A stretch of DNA of 64,000 bases from Hymenobacter volaticus. GTDB taxonomy: Bacteria; Bacteroidota; Bacteroidia; Cytophagales; Hymenobacteraceae. Position 1 is the stretch's first letter. Every line of letters begins with the position of its first letter. The stretch lies in the NCBI RefSeq assembly GCF_022921055.1, contig NZ_CP095061.1:1961501-2025500 (forward strand), written 5' to 3'. Made by a program: the position numbers and the translations under genes. Below the pieces are notes generated by a model. That model made no database searches, was not told where the DNA came from, and saw only the letters and a list, made by a program, of their open reading frames with translations. Shown piece after piece: positions 38,351 to 46,974 of this stretch.

Positions 38351-38756
38351 GATTTTTTTTGACACAGCGCCCTTCATTTATCTGGTTGAAAACCATTCGA
38401 GCTATTACCAGAAAGTGGCTGACTATTTAACTCAGTCGCTTACTGATGATGCTATGCTGGAAACAAGCGTGCTTACGTACACCGAGTTTTGCGCCAAGCC
38501 GGAACAGCTAGGCCGCCCTGATCTGCTGCTCGATTTTGATGATTTGCTGCGAGATTTCGATTTTCAAATGCGAGAAATAACGTTGGGAGCAGCTACCCTG
38601 GCCTACCAGTTGCAAGCCAAATATGCTGGACTCAAAGGCATAGATGCTATGCAGATAGCCACCGCCGTTAATTCGGGCTGCGACGTCTTTCTGACCAATG
38701 ACAAGGAACTGAAGAACGTGCGCGAAATCCAAGTGGTGGTAGTAGCGGAACTCTAG
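38343..38756 (+). CDS. PIN-domain ribonuclease toxin (VapC-like)
   Basis: The protein of about 137 residues begins AKIFFDTAPFIYLVEN, giving the first catalytic aspartate. Further acidic residues lie in TYTEFCAKPEQL, in GIDAMQIATAV and at the end in GCDVFLTNDKELK, the PIN pattern. It should be a metal-dependent RNase that is held inactive by the preceding antitoxin. I prefer the GTG at 38343, which overlaps the antitoxin stop by eight bases and begins right before the PIN core. An ATG at 38316 would add nine residues. Both genes are on the + strand. Confidence 0.82.
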   Translation: MAKIFFDTAPFIYLVENHSSYYQKVADYLTQSLTDDAMLETSVLTYTEFCAKPEQLGRPDLLLDFDDLLRDFDFQMREITLGAATLAYQLQAKYAGLKGIDAMQIATAVNSGCDVFLTNDKELKNVREIQVVVVAEL

Positions 38757-38819
38757 CCTGGCCGGGCTTACGAGTGGAAATTACGCAGCCTATAGCGCGC
38801 AATACGCGTAAGCTTTGCT

Positions 38820-39569
38820 ATGACGCCCGACGAAAAACAAGCTTACGCTGAGCTACTGGAGTGGCAAAAGCAAATGCAGCAACCGCCATCCATGCTGAAT
38901 CGGTTGGCGCGGCGGGTACAGGCGCGTCTTAATGCGTTGTTACCCGAGCGAGTGCACAAGGCCATTACGGCTACCATCAAGCAAATGGTGCGGGCCGTCT
39001 TATTTGGGTCAACGTATATCTCGCCCCAGCCGCTTGTAGGAATGCCTCTGCCCGCCCGGGAAACCAGCGTGCGCACCCGTATCCGCTATTACCGCAACAC
39101 CGCGGCTGCCGAAGGAGCCGTAACGGGAGCGGCTGGCTTTTTCCTCGGTCTTGCCGATTTTCCGTTACTGCTCGGCATCAAGCTGAAGTTGCTGTTCGAC
39201 ATAGCGGCGCTCTACGGCTACGACGTGAAACACTACCCCGAGCGGCTCTACATCCTTCATATCTTTCAGCTGACATTCAGCAGCCAACATACGCGCAATG
39301 AAGTGTACCGGCGCCTGGCCGATTGGGAAAATTACTGCAACACGTTGCCCACCGATGTCAACGCATTCGACTGGCGTACTTTCCAGCAAGAGTACCGCGA
39401 CTACATCGACCTCGCCAAACTAGCGCAATTGCTACCGATTATTGGAGCAGCAGTGGGGGCGGTGGCCAATTACCGTCTCCTGGTACAACTCGGCGAAACA
39501 GCAATGAATTGCTACCGCATGAGGCACTTCGCCAAAGAGAGCAGCGAAGTTGTTCCGCACGTTTCCTGA
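38820..39569 (+). CDS. EcsC-family protein
   Basis: The 249-residue protein matches the EcsC family. The glycine and alanine-rich amphipathic region AAAEGAVTGAAGFFLGLADF, the LLLGIKLKLLFDIAALYGYD block and the C-terminal LLPIIGAAVGAVANYRLL are typical. EcsC was named from the Bacillus Ecs ABC transporter operon, but members occur widely as solitary genes and the function is unknown. It is probably membrane-associated. A strong terminator follows at 39596-39632. Confidence 0.85.
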   Translation: MTPDEKQAYAELLEWQKQMQQPPSMLNRLARRVQARLNALLPERVHKAITATIKQMVRAVLFGSTYISPQPLVGMPLPARETSVRTRIRYYRNTAAAEGAVTGAAGFFLGLADFPLLLGIKLKLLFDIAALYGYDVKHYPERLYILHIFQLTFSSQHTRNEVYRRLADWENYCNTLPTDVNAFDWRTFQQEYRDYIDLAKLAQLLPIIGAAVGAVANYRLLVQLGETAMNCYRMRHFAKESSEVVPHVS

Positions 39570-39595
39570 GGCATTCTTGCCGACTCACTGCCCAG

Positions 39596-39632
39596 AAAAG
39601 CTTCAGCGACATTGTCGTTGAAGCTTTTTTTA
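39596..39632 (+). terminator. Rho-independent terminator of the EcsC gene
   Basis: AAAAGCTTCAGCGACA pairs with TGTCGTTGAAGCTTTT (one G-U pair), and a T run follows. Confidence 0.85.
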
Positions 39633-39782
39633 AGCCAGAATTGCAGTTGGCTTTAGGCTTTTTCGTTTTTTCAGTGCGTACTGCAAAAAGGTGTATCGTG
39701 ACTTTGGCTCGAATGAGACGTATGCCGTGAGTGCAGCTAGCTGCTAGCTGTACTCACATTACTAGTTGTTTATTCTTCTGGC

Positions 39783-40346
39783 ATGGCGCGCATCTCTCCA
39801 ACTTTAGCGGCCGAACGGCTATTTCCTTCTGCTGAACAAACCGACGCTATGCTGCGCAACATCACGCAGCGCTACGCCGGTACCGACCCTAATGGCCTAC
39901 ACTTTTGCATGGCCATGGGGCGCCTATTCAACAGCTTGTTCACTAGTATGGACAAACATTTCACGCATTTAGGAATTACCCAAGGACGCCTGATTGTGCT
40001 GCTTCACCTGGACGGCGCAACAGCAGGAATTAGTCCATCGACTTTGGCCTTGCATTGCGGCGTGTCGCGAGCAGCTATAACCAAGCTCTTGACAGGATTA
40101 GAAAAGCAGGGCTACATTCAGCGGATAATGGCCCCTTATGACCGGCGTGCTCAGACTGTGCAGTTAACCGAGGCTGGTCGCACGTTTCTCGACGAAACCA
40201 TGCCCAACGACCAGCGCCGGTTGGCTGTCATCATGGAGCCATTTAGCGCACTGGAGCGGCAAGAATTACTGCGTTTGCTTACCAAAATTGCGCAGATGTT
40301 TCGGACGGCTATAGAGGAAGAAGGTAGAGAACTGCCAGTACAGTAA
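39783..40346 (+). CDS. MarR-family transcriptional regulator
   Basis: The 187-residue protein has a winged helix at about residues 65-140: ITQGRLIVLLHLDG, LALHCGVSRAAITKLLTGLE then KQGYIQRIMAPYDRRAQTVQ, the MarR DxRxxxVxLT wing. It precedes a TolC, an EmrA-like HlyD and an EmrB-like transporter on the same strand. As in emrRAB of Escherichia coli, it probably represses this efflux cluster until a toxic ligand binds. An 18-base palindrome lies between it and tolC at 40450-40467. The N-terminal 35 residues are extra compared with short MarR proteins. Confidence 0.88.
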   Translation: MARISPTLAAERLFPSAEQTDAMLRNITQRYAGTDPNGLHFCMAMGRLFNSLFTSMDKHFTHLGITQGRLIVLLHLDGATAGISPSTLALHCGVSRAAITKLLTGLEKQGYIQRIMAPYDRRAQTVQLTEAGRTFLDETMPNDQRRLAVIMEPFSALERQELLRLLTKIAQMFRTAIEEEGRELPVQ

Positions 40347-40700
40347 GGAGTTGTTGTGCCCTCGTACAGTGTTGTAGCCAACTTAGTGCAGTGCAATCTA
40401 AGTGTTCCCGCAGTTTATCTATCTCATCCGAATAACTGCCTACCTACTTTAGTTAACGGGTTAACTATTTCGATAAGGTCGCGTAAGGAAATATACTAAG
40501 GGGCCTCTAAACGCTGATCCCGTCCGATTGTAACAACGGTAGTCGGGAGAAGGAAACAGGAAGGGGTAACGGCCCCGATTTGTAGATGCTAGAAGTGGAC
40601 AATAAACCGGGCCAAACCTTAAAAGTTAATTGCCTGTATTCAAGTAGTATAGGCGTAACAAGTTGGTCTGAGATACGGGGAGGTAGTTGCAAGTAGCGAG
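40347..40700. other. Intergenic region between marR and tolC
   Basis: These 354 bases contain the candidate MarR operator at 40450-40467 and no recognised gene. No clear TTG/TAnnTTTG promoter is seen. Confidence 0.4.
40450..40467. promoter_or_regulatory. 18-bp perfect palindrome, candidate MarR operator
   Basis: TAGTTAACGGGTTAACTA has perfect 8-base arms around GG. Its place between the marR gene and the efflux genes fits an operator of the efflux cluster. Confidence 0.5.
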
Positions 40701-42496
40701 TTGTCAAGCAATAGCTTATTCGATGTGATTGTAGAAAAAATACGTACGCTGGTCAACTCAACGCGTGAGGCTATTCCGATTGGACTGGTGCTACTGCTAG
40801 CGGCGGCAGCAGATGCCGAGGCGCAAAGCAGCCAAGGCGGGTCACAGCCAGCGGGAGGCGCTCAGCAGCAAAGCAGCGGACAGCAGGGCATAGGTGGCCC
40901 GCCGGCCGGACAACAGCAGCAACAGGAATTGCAGCGTCGGCGCCAGCAAATGCAGCAAGCCAATGAGCAACAGAGTGCGTCGCCCGCTCCCATAAATCCA
41001 GCAAGTGCACCAGCTTCCATGAGCCAGGGAGGCGCACCGGGTCAGGCTGGCACGGGTAGCCAAGGAGGGCAACCAACTTCTGGCGCGGGAGGTGCTGGAA
41101 CTCCCGGCGAACCTCGGGGCGCTACTACGCCGCGTGCTCCTGTTGGAGGAGCCATGCGCAATTCGAGTAGCCAAGGAGTGCAAACCGGAGCGGCTCGCGT
41201 ATTGGACGTAGCTCCAGAGCGCCTGAGTTTGCCCGAGGCTATGGCTATTGGACTAGACAACAACTTAGCCACTTTGTTGGCCACTGAGCGGGCCGAAGAG
41301 GCGCGGGCATTGCGACAGCAGGTGCGGTCCTTTTTGTTGCCTAACGTTACGGGTACAGCGTATCAGCAAAACCGCACACTCAACCTGGCAGCCCAGGGCT
41401 TGGGTGGCGGGGGAGCGAGGAAATGATGGGTGGTGGCATGGGCGGCGGAGCACCCATTCCATCTTTCGTAGGTCCTTTCAATACGTTCGATGCTCGGCTC
41501 AACTTCTCGCAAACTATCCTCAACCTTGCCGCGCTGCGCGAATACAAAAGTACCAAGGCCGCCGTGCAGGTAGCCGACCTAACGGCCCAATTGGCCCGCG
41601 AACAAGTGGCTACATTCGTAGCATTAGCTTATCTCACAGCCCAGCGCAGCAACCTGGAAGTGCAGGCTGCTCGCGCCGACTTCACGCTGGCGGAAGCCCT
41701 ACGTGAACTGGCTGTTAAACAACGAAACGCCGGTGTAGCCAACGGTATTGATGTAGTGCGCGCCGAGTCGCGGGCTGCACAGGAACGGCTACGGGTGGTG
41801 CAGGCCGAAGCCAATGCCGAGCAAACTCGCCTCGATTTGGAGCGTGCCGTTGGCCTGCCTCAAGGCAGCGCTACCCGGCTCGTCGATACGTTGGGCGTCC
41901 GCGCCGAAGCGGTGCCGCCTGTGGAAGTGGCTTTGCAGCAGGCGCTAGCGTCGCGGCTTGATACGCGCATTGCCGAGCAGACCATCGAGCAGCGCGCTCT
42001 CGACCGCCGCGCCCGCGCCGCGGCCCGTTACCCCGTTGTCAATGCCGTCGGCGATTATGGCCAATCAGCTAATACGCCTTTCAAGAACGACCGTGCCACG
42101 CGCACCTACGGCGTGCAACTCAGCGTACCCGTGTTCGATGGGGGCTACACCCGTGGCCGAATAAATGCCGCCCTGAGCCAGCAGCGCCAAGCTGAATGGC
42201 AGCTTGGCAATACGCGCGGCCAAGTGGAACAAGATGTGCGTACGGCTTTGGTCGGTTGGCGCTTAGGAGCCGAGCAAGTGCGAGCTAGTGAAGAGCAGTT
42301 TCGTCTGGCTACGCGCGAGCTAGAGCTAGCCACCCAGCGTTTCCGGGCCGGTGTGGCCGACAATACGGAAGTACTGGAAGCACAGGCTGGCTTAGCCAAC
42401 GCTCGTGCGCTACGTGTGCAAGCGTTGGCGCAGTACAGCGCGGCGCGTCTCAATTTTGCAGCTGCTACCGGCACGGCCCAAGCTTTCCGTTTATGA
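40701..42496 (+). CDS. TolC-family outer-membrane channel with long low-complexity N-terminus, apparent frameshift
   Basis: Two frames, 40701-41426 and 41423-42496, make one TolC protein of about 598 residues when one G is added to the GGGGG at 41409-41413, giving GGGGSEEMMGGGMGGG. Residues about 25-40 are a signal (IPIGLVLLLAAAADAEAQ). A long linker of Q, G, S, P and A follows (about 43-160), unusual for TolC. The TolC core begins at LSLPEAMAIGLDNNLATLLA and includes FVALAYLTAQRSNLEVQ and, near the end, NTEVLEAQAGLANARALRVQ. It provides the outer-membrane duct for the EmrAB-like pump encoded next. The start is uncertain: TTG at 40701 or GTG at 40725. Confidence 0.82.
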
Positions 42497-42670
42497 TCCA
42501 GTGACTTAGTGTTTTAGCGATTCAGTGAATTCAATATTTCAACCGCGCAGCTAGAATGCTTAAATCCTAACTCACTTTCCAAGCCACGACCTCACTACTT
42601 CTCGCCAGATGGCTGAAAATACAACGCAACCCGCCGCCCGCACTGCCCCCGCGACCCTGCTAGGCGGCAA

Positions 42671-43939
42671 GTGGCTGATCCTTCAGACGCTCCAGACCTT
42701 AGTGCCCGCGGTCGGCGTAAGGTAGAGCAACAGCCCCAAGACGCACCCGACGAAACCACCAAAACGCCCGTTTATAAGCGGCCGTGGTTTGTGATAGGAG
42801 CCATCATTTTGGTGCTGGCGGTACTGTTTTTCGGAATACGATACTACCTGCATGCCCGCGCCCACGAGTCCACCGACAACGCGTTTATTGAGGGCGACGC
42901 AGTACGCGTGAGCCCCCGCACGGCTGGTACGGTAAGTAAAGTATATGTACGCGACAACCAGTTAGTGCAAGCCGGTACGTTGCTGCTGGAGTTAGACCCG
43001 CGCGACTACCAAGCGAGGCTCAACCAAGCCCAAGCCGCCGTAGTGAGTGCGCAGGCGCAGCGAGATGCTTCTGCCCGAGCTGCTACGGCGCGCCGCAGTG
43101 TGATTGATCAGCAGCGGGCCCAGTTGGCGGCCGCCGGGGCGTCGTTGGAACAGGCGCAGGCGGAGGAGCGAGCAGCGAAAGCCCAAGCCGCCCGCGACGC
43201 CCGTGACGAGCAACGTTACGCCGAACTCTACAAGACCGATGCAGTATCGCGCCAGCGCTACGACCAAGCCCAGACCGCAGCCCGTACCACGGCCGCTCAG
43301 GCCGATGCGGCCCGCAAGCGCACCCAAACTGTGCGCGCCCAAGTGGCCCAAGCCCGAGCCGCCGTGGCCCAAGCCGACAACGATTACCGCCAAGCCACCG
43401 AACAAATTGGCGTAGCGGAAGCGCAGATAGGAGAGGCCCAGGCCGCCGCCGAAGAAGCTAAGCTGCAGCTTTCGTACACTAAAATCTACGCCGCTGAAAC
43501 CGGACGGGTCACGCGCAAAGCCGTAGACGAGGGTCAAACTGTAGCAATAGGGCAGCAACTCATGGCTCTCACCTACGGTCAGTTGTGGGTAACGGCCAAT
43601 TTCAAGGAAACTCAACTCGAAAAGATGCGGGCGGGTCAGCCGGTTGAATTGGAGGTAGATGCCTATCCGAGCGAGAAGTTTCGGGGCAAGGTAGAGAGCT
43701 TTCAGCGCGGCACCGGCGCCCGCTTCAGCTTGCTGCCCGCCGAAAATGCCACCGGCAACTATGTAAAAGTGGTGCAGCGCATCCCCGTCAAAATCGTGTT
43801 CGATGGCCAGCCCAACCTGCACTTACTGGCCCCCGGTATGTCGGTGGTGCCCGAAGTAGATATCAGCGTTGAGCCAACTGAGAAACCTGCTGCTCCCGAC
43901 AATGCTTCTACCCGGCCACGTGCTGCAGCCGCTCGATGA
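42671..43939 (+). CDS. EmrA-like HlyD-family adaptor protein
   Basis: The 422-residue protein has one membrane segment (about residues 37-60, FVIGAIILVLAVLFFGIRYYL). The EmrA/HlyD lipoyl part ESTDNAFIEGDAVRVSPRTA follows. A very alanine, glutamine and arginine-rich coiled-coil hairpin comes next (about 115-265), and then the barrel with LWVTANFKETQLEKMRAGQP. It links the EmrB-like transporter to the TolC channel. The first start in frame is GTG at 42671. An ATG at 42609 in another frame encodes a plausible N-terminus (MAENTTQPAARTAPATLLGG), so one more base may be missing near 42668-42675. Confidence 0.85.
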   Translation: MADPSDAPDLSARGRRKVEQQPQDAPDETTKTPVYKRPWFVIGAIILVLAVLFFGIRYYLHARAHESTDNAFIEGDAVRVSPRTAGTVSKVYVRDNQLVQAGTLLLELDPRDYQARLNQAQAAVVSAQAQRDASARAATARRSVIDQQRAQLAAAGASLEQAQAEERAAKAQAARDARDEQRYAELYKTDAVSRQRYDQAQTAARTTAAQADAARKRTQTVRAQVAQARAAVAQADNDYRQATEQIGVAEAQIGEAQAAAEEAKLQLSYTKIYAAETGRVTRKAVDEGQTVAIGQQLMALTYGQLWVTANFKETQLEKMRAGQPVELEVDAYPSEKFRGKVESFQRGTGARFSLLPAENATGNYVKVVQRIPVKIVFDGQPNLHLLAPGMSVVPEVDISVEPTEKPAAPDNASTRPRAAAAR

Positions 43940-43970
43940 AGAGGTATGCTGCCGTACCAACACCATCAGC

Positions 43971-44068
43971 CCGTCATGCTGAGCGGAGTCGAAGCATCTC
44001 GCTCGACTCGTTGGGTTAGCATGGCAACCTCGGCACGCGAGATGCTTCGGATGCGCTCAGCATGACGG
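43971..44068. repeat. Palindromic intergenic repeat, type A
   Basis: Arms of 15 bases, CCGTCATGCTGAGCG and its complement at 44054-44068, frame a second inner pair GAAGCATCTCGC and GCGAGATGCTTC. The same sequence family occurs at 46470-46564 and, degraded, at 58741-58764. It looks like a REP/BIME-like element. Confidence 0.75.
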
Positions 44069-44160
44069 TCACTATAGCAACATCAGCAGGATATAGACTT
44101 TGGTAATCGGCTGCTGTGTAAAGCATAGCAGCAAAACAATTCAAGTAGAATACATTATCA

Positions 44161-44775
44161 ATGGAAACCCAACCCAATCCGTCGGGCCGCTGGCAAGCTG
44201 ATCTGAATAACTTCTTTGCTACTGTAGACCGCGAAAATCAGGCGTTCAGCCACAACCTCACGCGGCAGGGTGCTTTCTACAGTGAAGTGGCGCGGCCTGC
44301 TTTGGAAGCAGCCGCCGAAGCTTTGCGCCAACACGGCCGCACCTGCGAAACCGGCCTCGACCACAGCCGAATCTACCTGATTGTGCACCGACCAGAGGGC
44401 CCCGTGGAATTTCAGTACGCCGTAGTAGCCGGAGCGCGCATCGAAACCGTCACGCCCTACATTCACTGCTGGTTCGAGGAAAACGAGCTAGCCGACAAAG
44501 CCGATGACGCCGCCGGCCACAAAGAGGAAGCAAAGGAAGACGAGGACGATAAAGAAGAGTCAGGCGACGAGGCCGAAGGTGAGGATGAGGGACAGGATGG
44601 GAAGAAAGACGACAAAAAGCCGGCCCGCACAAAGACCATCGAATTACTCAGCACCTGGGCTGAAGGACGCGAAATCGAGAGTGTTACCCGCGAGGAAATT
44701 CTAGCTGATTTCACCACGCACTACAAGGAAGCCGTGACGCGGCTGCGCACGCATTTGCACACCACGCCGCAGTAG
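44161..44775 (+). CDS. Acidic protein of unknown function in the efflux cluster
   Basis: The 204-residue protein has an N-terminal alpha/beta part (about 1-110, RWQADLNNFFATVDRENQAF and FQYAVVAGARIETVTPYIHC). A strongly acidic and lysine-rich linker follows (about 115-160, runs of D, E, K and G), then a helical end (TIELLSTWAEGREIESVTRE). It has no signal peptide. It lies between the EmrA-like and EmrB-like genes, 22 bases before the latter, and is likely co-expressed with the pump. I recognise no family. It could be a regulator or an assembly factor. Confidence 0.65.
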   Translation: METQPNPSGRWQADLNNFFATVDRENQAFSHNLTRQGAFYSEVARPALEAAAEALRQHGRTCETGLDHSRIYLIVHRPEGPVEFQYAVVAGARIETVTPYIHCWFEENELADKADDAAGHKEEAKEDEDDKEESGDEAEGEDEGQDGKKDDKKPARTKTIELLSTWAEGREIESVTREEILADFTTHYKEAVTRLRTHLHTTPQ

Positions 44776-44797
44776 TGGCCGTTCGAAATCCTAGTCC

Positions 44798-46420
44798 ATG
44801 AGCCAGACCAAAGCCTTGAAAAAACCAGCGGGCAATGACGCCGCAACCCAAGGGGGCAACCTCAAATGGATAATTGCAGTGACGGTGGCTATGGCAACCT
44901 TCATGGAAGTGCTGGACGACACCAGCGTGTCGGTGGCACTGTCGCAGATAGGCGGCAACCTGAGTGCCGCCGAAGACGAGGTGACGTGGGTAGTAACGGC
45001 GCAATTGGTATCAAAGGCGGTAGTGCTGCCGGTGGCCGGGTTTCTGGCTACGGTAGTGGGGCGTAAGCGCCTGTTTTCGATTTGCCTGCTGGCCTACGGG
45101 GCTACCTCACTGCTGTGCGGCTTGTCGCCAACCATTGGGTTTCTGGTGTTTATGCGGGTAGTACAGGGACTGAGCGGCGGCATGCTTTCCCCGATGGCGC
45201 AGGCCATCCTGACCGATACCTTTCCGCCGGCGCAACGCGGGCTGGCGTTTGCGGCTTATGGCGTGGCTACGGTGGTAGCACCCACCGTGGGGCCCACGCT
45301 AGGCGGCTACCTCGTCGATAATGCCAGCTGGAACTGGGTGTTTTTCGTGAACGTGCCGGTAGCCATCGTAACGGCTTTTTTGGTGTCAATACTGGTGAAA
45401 GATCCGCCGGCTATGGTGAAGGAGAAGGCCGCGAAATGGGCAGGTGGGCTCCATGTCGACTATATCGGGTTGAGTTTGCTGGCAGTAGGGCTCAGCGCCC
45501 TGCAATATGTACTGAGCCGCGGCGAACGGGAAGAGTGGTTTAGTTCGGGCGCTATTATGACACTGTCGGTGGTGGCTGCTGTAGCCTTAGTGGCCGGGGT
45601 GATATGGGAGCTACGTTCCAAAGACCCCGTCATCGACCTGAAACTACTCCAGCACCGCAATTTCGCGGCGGCGGTGCTAGTGATGTTTGCGGTAGGAGCG
45701 GTGCTGTTTAGTAGCTCTACCCAGCTGCCATTGTTTCTGCAGAACCTATTAGGCTACACGGCCGTGAAAAGCGGTTTGGCTATTTCGCCAGGCGGGGCGG
45801 CGGTGTTGCTGTTGATGCCCGTGGTTGGGGTGCTGTCGGGCAAGATGCAAGCGCGTTGGATGATTTTGCTAGGCTTGATTATCAGCACCTTCGCATTGTT
45901 TAACTATGCCCACGTCCTCAGCTCTGATATCGACTTTGTCAGTGTAGCCAAGGCCCGTGTGTTTCAAAGCGTGGGCTTAGCGTTTCTATTCGTGCCCATC
46001 AGCGTGGCGGCTTATGTAGGAATTGCCAAAAATAAAACCAACCAAGCGGCCACGCTCATCAACTTGGCGCAGTCGTTGGGTGGCAGTTTCGGTATTGCGG
46101 CCATCACCACCCTGATTGCGCGGCGCGCGCAGTTCCACCAAAGCCGCATCATCGACAGCCTCAACTTTTCTAATCCCAACTACGAAGCTGGCGTGCAAAA
46201 CCTAGCTTCCACGCAAGCCGCCGTTGGGGGTAGTTTGGCAGAAGCAACGGAGCGCGCTCAAGCCACCATTTACGGCGCCGTGCAGCTGCAGGCCAACATC
46301 TTATCCTACGTTGATTCCTTTTACCTGCTAGGATTTGCCTGCTTGCTGTCTATACCGCTGGTATTTTTTATGCGCGCCAACAAGCCCGGCCAAAACGAAC
46401 AGGCCGGCGCCGCGGGGTAG
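44798..46420 (+). CDS. DHA2-family (EmrB/QacA) drug:proton antiporter
   Basis: The 540-residue inner-membrane protein has about 14 hydrophobic helices. The DHA2 motif is visible near the start (FMEVLDDTSVSVALSQIGG), and antiporter motif C appears in VVAPTVGPTLGGYLVDN with WNWVFFVNVPVAI. It would export toxic compounds using proton influx. With the EmrA-like adaptor and TolC encoded upstream it forms a three-part pump crossing both membranes, under the MarR regulator at 39783. Substrates cannot be predicted from sequence. Confidence 0.9.
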   Translation: MSQTKALKKPAGNDAATQGGNLKWIIAVTVAMATFMEVLDDTSVSVALSQIGGNLSAAEDEVTWVVTAQLVSKAVVLPVAGFLATVVGRKRLFSICLLAYGATSLLCGLSPTIGFLVFMRVVQGLSGGMLSPMAQAILTDTFPPAQRGLAFAAYGVATVVAPTVGPTLGGYLVDNASWNWVFFVNVPVAIVTAFLVSILVKDPPAMVKEKAAKWAGGLHVDYIGLSLLAVGLSALQYVLSRGEREEWFSSGAIMTLSVVAAVALVAGVIWELRSKDPVIDLKLLQHRNFAAAVLVMFAVGAVLFSSSTQLPLFLQNLLGYTAVKSGLAISPGGAAVLLLMPVVGVLSGKMQARWMILLGLIISTFALFNYAHVLSSDIDFVSVAKARVFQSVGLAFLFVPISVAAYVGIAKNKTNQAATLINLAQSLGGSFGIAAITTLIARRAQFHQSRIIDSLNFSNPNYEAGVQNLASTQAAVGGSLAEATERAQATIYGAVQLQANILSYVDSFYLLGFACLLSIPLVFFMRANKPGQNEQAGAAG

Positions 46421-46469
46421 AGGTGAGCAGTCAATGGAGTATAAATTATTCCTATTGTATAATCCGTCT

Positions 46470-46564
46470 GTCACGCTGAGCGCAGCCGAAGCATCTCGCT
46501 TGTGTGGTAACCCCTAATGCATGCAACGATTCGAGCGAGATGCTTCGGCTGCGCTCAGCATGAC
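46470..46564. repeat. Palindromic intergenic repeat, type A
   Basis: The 31-base arms (46470-46500 and 46534-46564) differ at one position and share GCTGAGCGCAGCCGAAGCAT with the copy at 43971. The element lies directly after the EmrB-like gene. Confidence 0.75.
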
Positions 46565-46689
46565 TGATATAGTTTGGCGACGACAGCATGTCAGATGCTT
46601 CACTTAATGGAGCGGATGATAAAGACAGTGAAGCAAAGTGCTTTTCAGCGGCACGTAGCGAGAGTCTATTTCCAACTTCTACGCGGCAC

Positions 46690-46721
46690 TTGTGAATGCG
46701 CGAAGGGTGGACTTACCTTTG
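46690..46721 (+). promoter_or_regulatory. Promoter (TTG-N21-TACCTTTG) of the permease transcript
   Basis: TTG at 46690-46692 and TACCTTTG at 46714-46721 fit the Bacteroidota consensus. They sit about 28 bases before the SAM riboswitch. The cysH promoter has the same spacing. Confidence 0.75.
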
Positions 46722-46748
46722 CGGCACCAATTCTTTACCGACGAAGGA

Positions 46749-46866
46749 TTGTTTTTATACAGAGGCGCTGAGAGACAGGCTCTAAGACGCGCCGGCAACC
46801 CCCGCTACCCGCGGAACGGTGCCAACCGAAGGCCAGCGGATTCACTCTCTGGCTATATAAAAACAA
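46749..46866 (+). promoter_or_regulatory. SAM riboswitch (S-box type) upstream of the permease gene
   Basis: An 11-base closing stem P1 (46749-46759 with 46856-46866) is perfect. Within it are the SAM-I core elements AGAGACAGGCTC, CCGGCAACC (46792-46800) and GGTGCCAA (46818-46825). The copy at 62292-62389 shares these blocks and the same P1 sequence while other parts differ, as expected for a folded RNA. It should turn the downstream genes off when S-adenosylmethionine is plentiful. No expression-platform terminator is obvious. The 3' strand of P1 ends only six bases before the GTG of a leader peptide, suggesting control of translation start. Confidence 0.85.
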
Positions 46867-46872
46867 GTTGCC

Positions 46873-46974
46873 GTGCCTCATTCACTGAACACCCCGCTTT
46901 TCCTACTTGCTACTTCATTCGCTGCGCCTGCGGGCCGCGGGTGGGTTTGTTGTGGCGTGGGTTGTTGTTGCTGA
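46873..46974 (+). CDS. Cysteine-rich leader peptide A, ending Cys-Cys-Cys
   Basis: A 33-codon frame begins GTG at 46873, six bases after the riboswitch P1 stem. It ends GWVCCGVGCCC-stop, with five cysteine codons in its last eight. The second SAM riboswitch in the window has an analogous frame at the same place, ending FGCCC-stop. The start contexts are identical (ACAAGTTGCCGTG). The rest of the peptides differ, so the shared features are the start, the length class and the terminal cysteines. I infer a regulatory leader: ribosomes short of charged tRNA-Cys would pause at these codons and alter expression of the permease gene 229 bases on. A functional peptide is also possible. Confidence 0.6.
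   Translation: MPHSLNTPLFLLATSFAAPAGRGWVCCGVGCCC

Noticed and set aside
42992..43822. A 276-codon minus-strand frame inside the EmrA-like gene
   Set aside because: It lies wholly opposite the alanine and glutamine-rich coiled-coil region and has only compositional low-complexity content.
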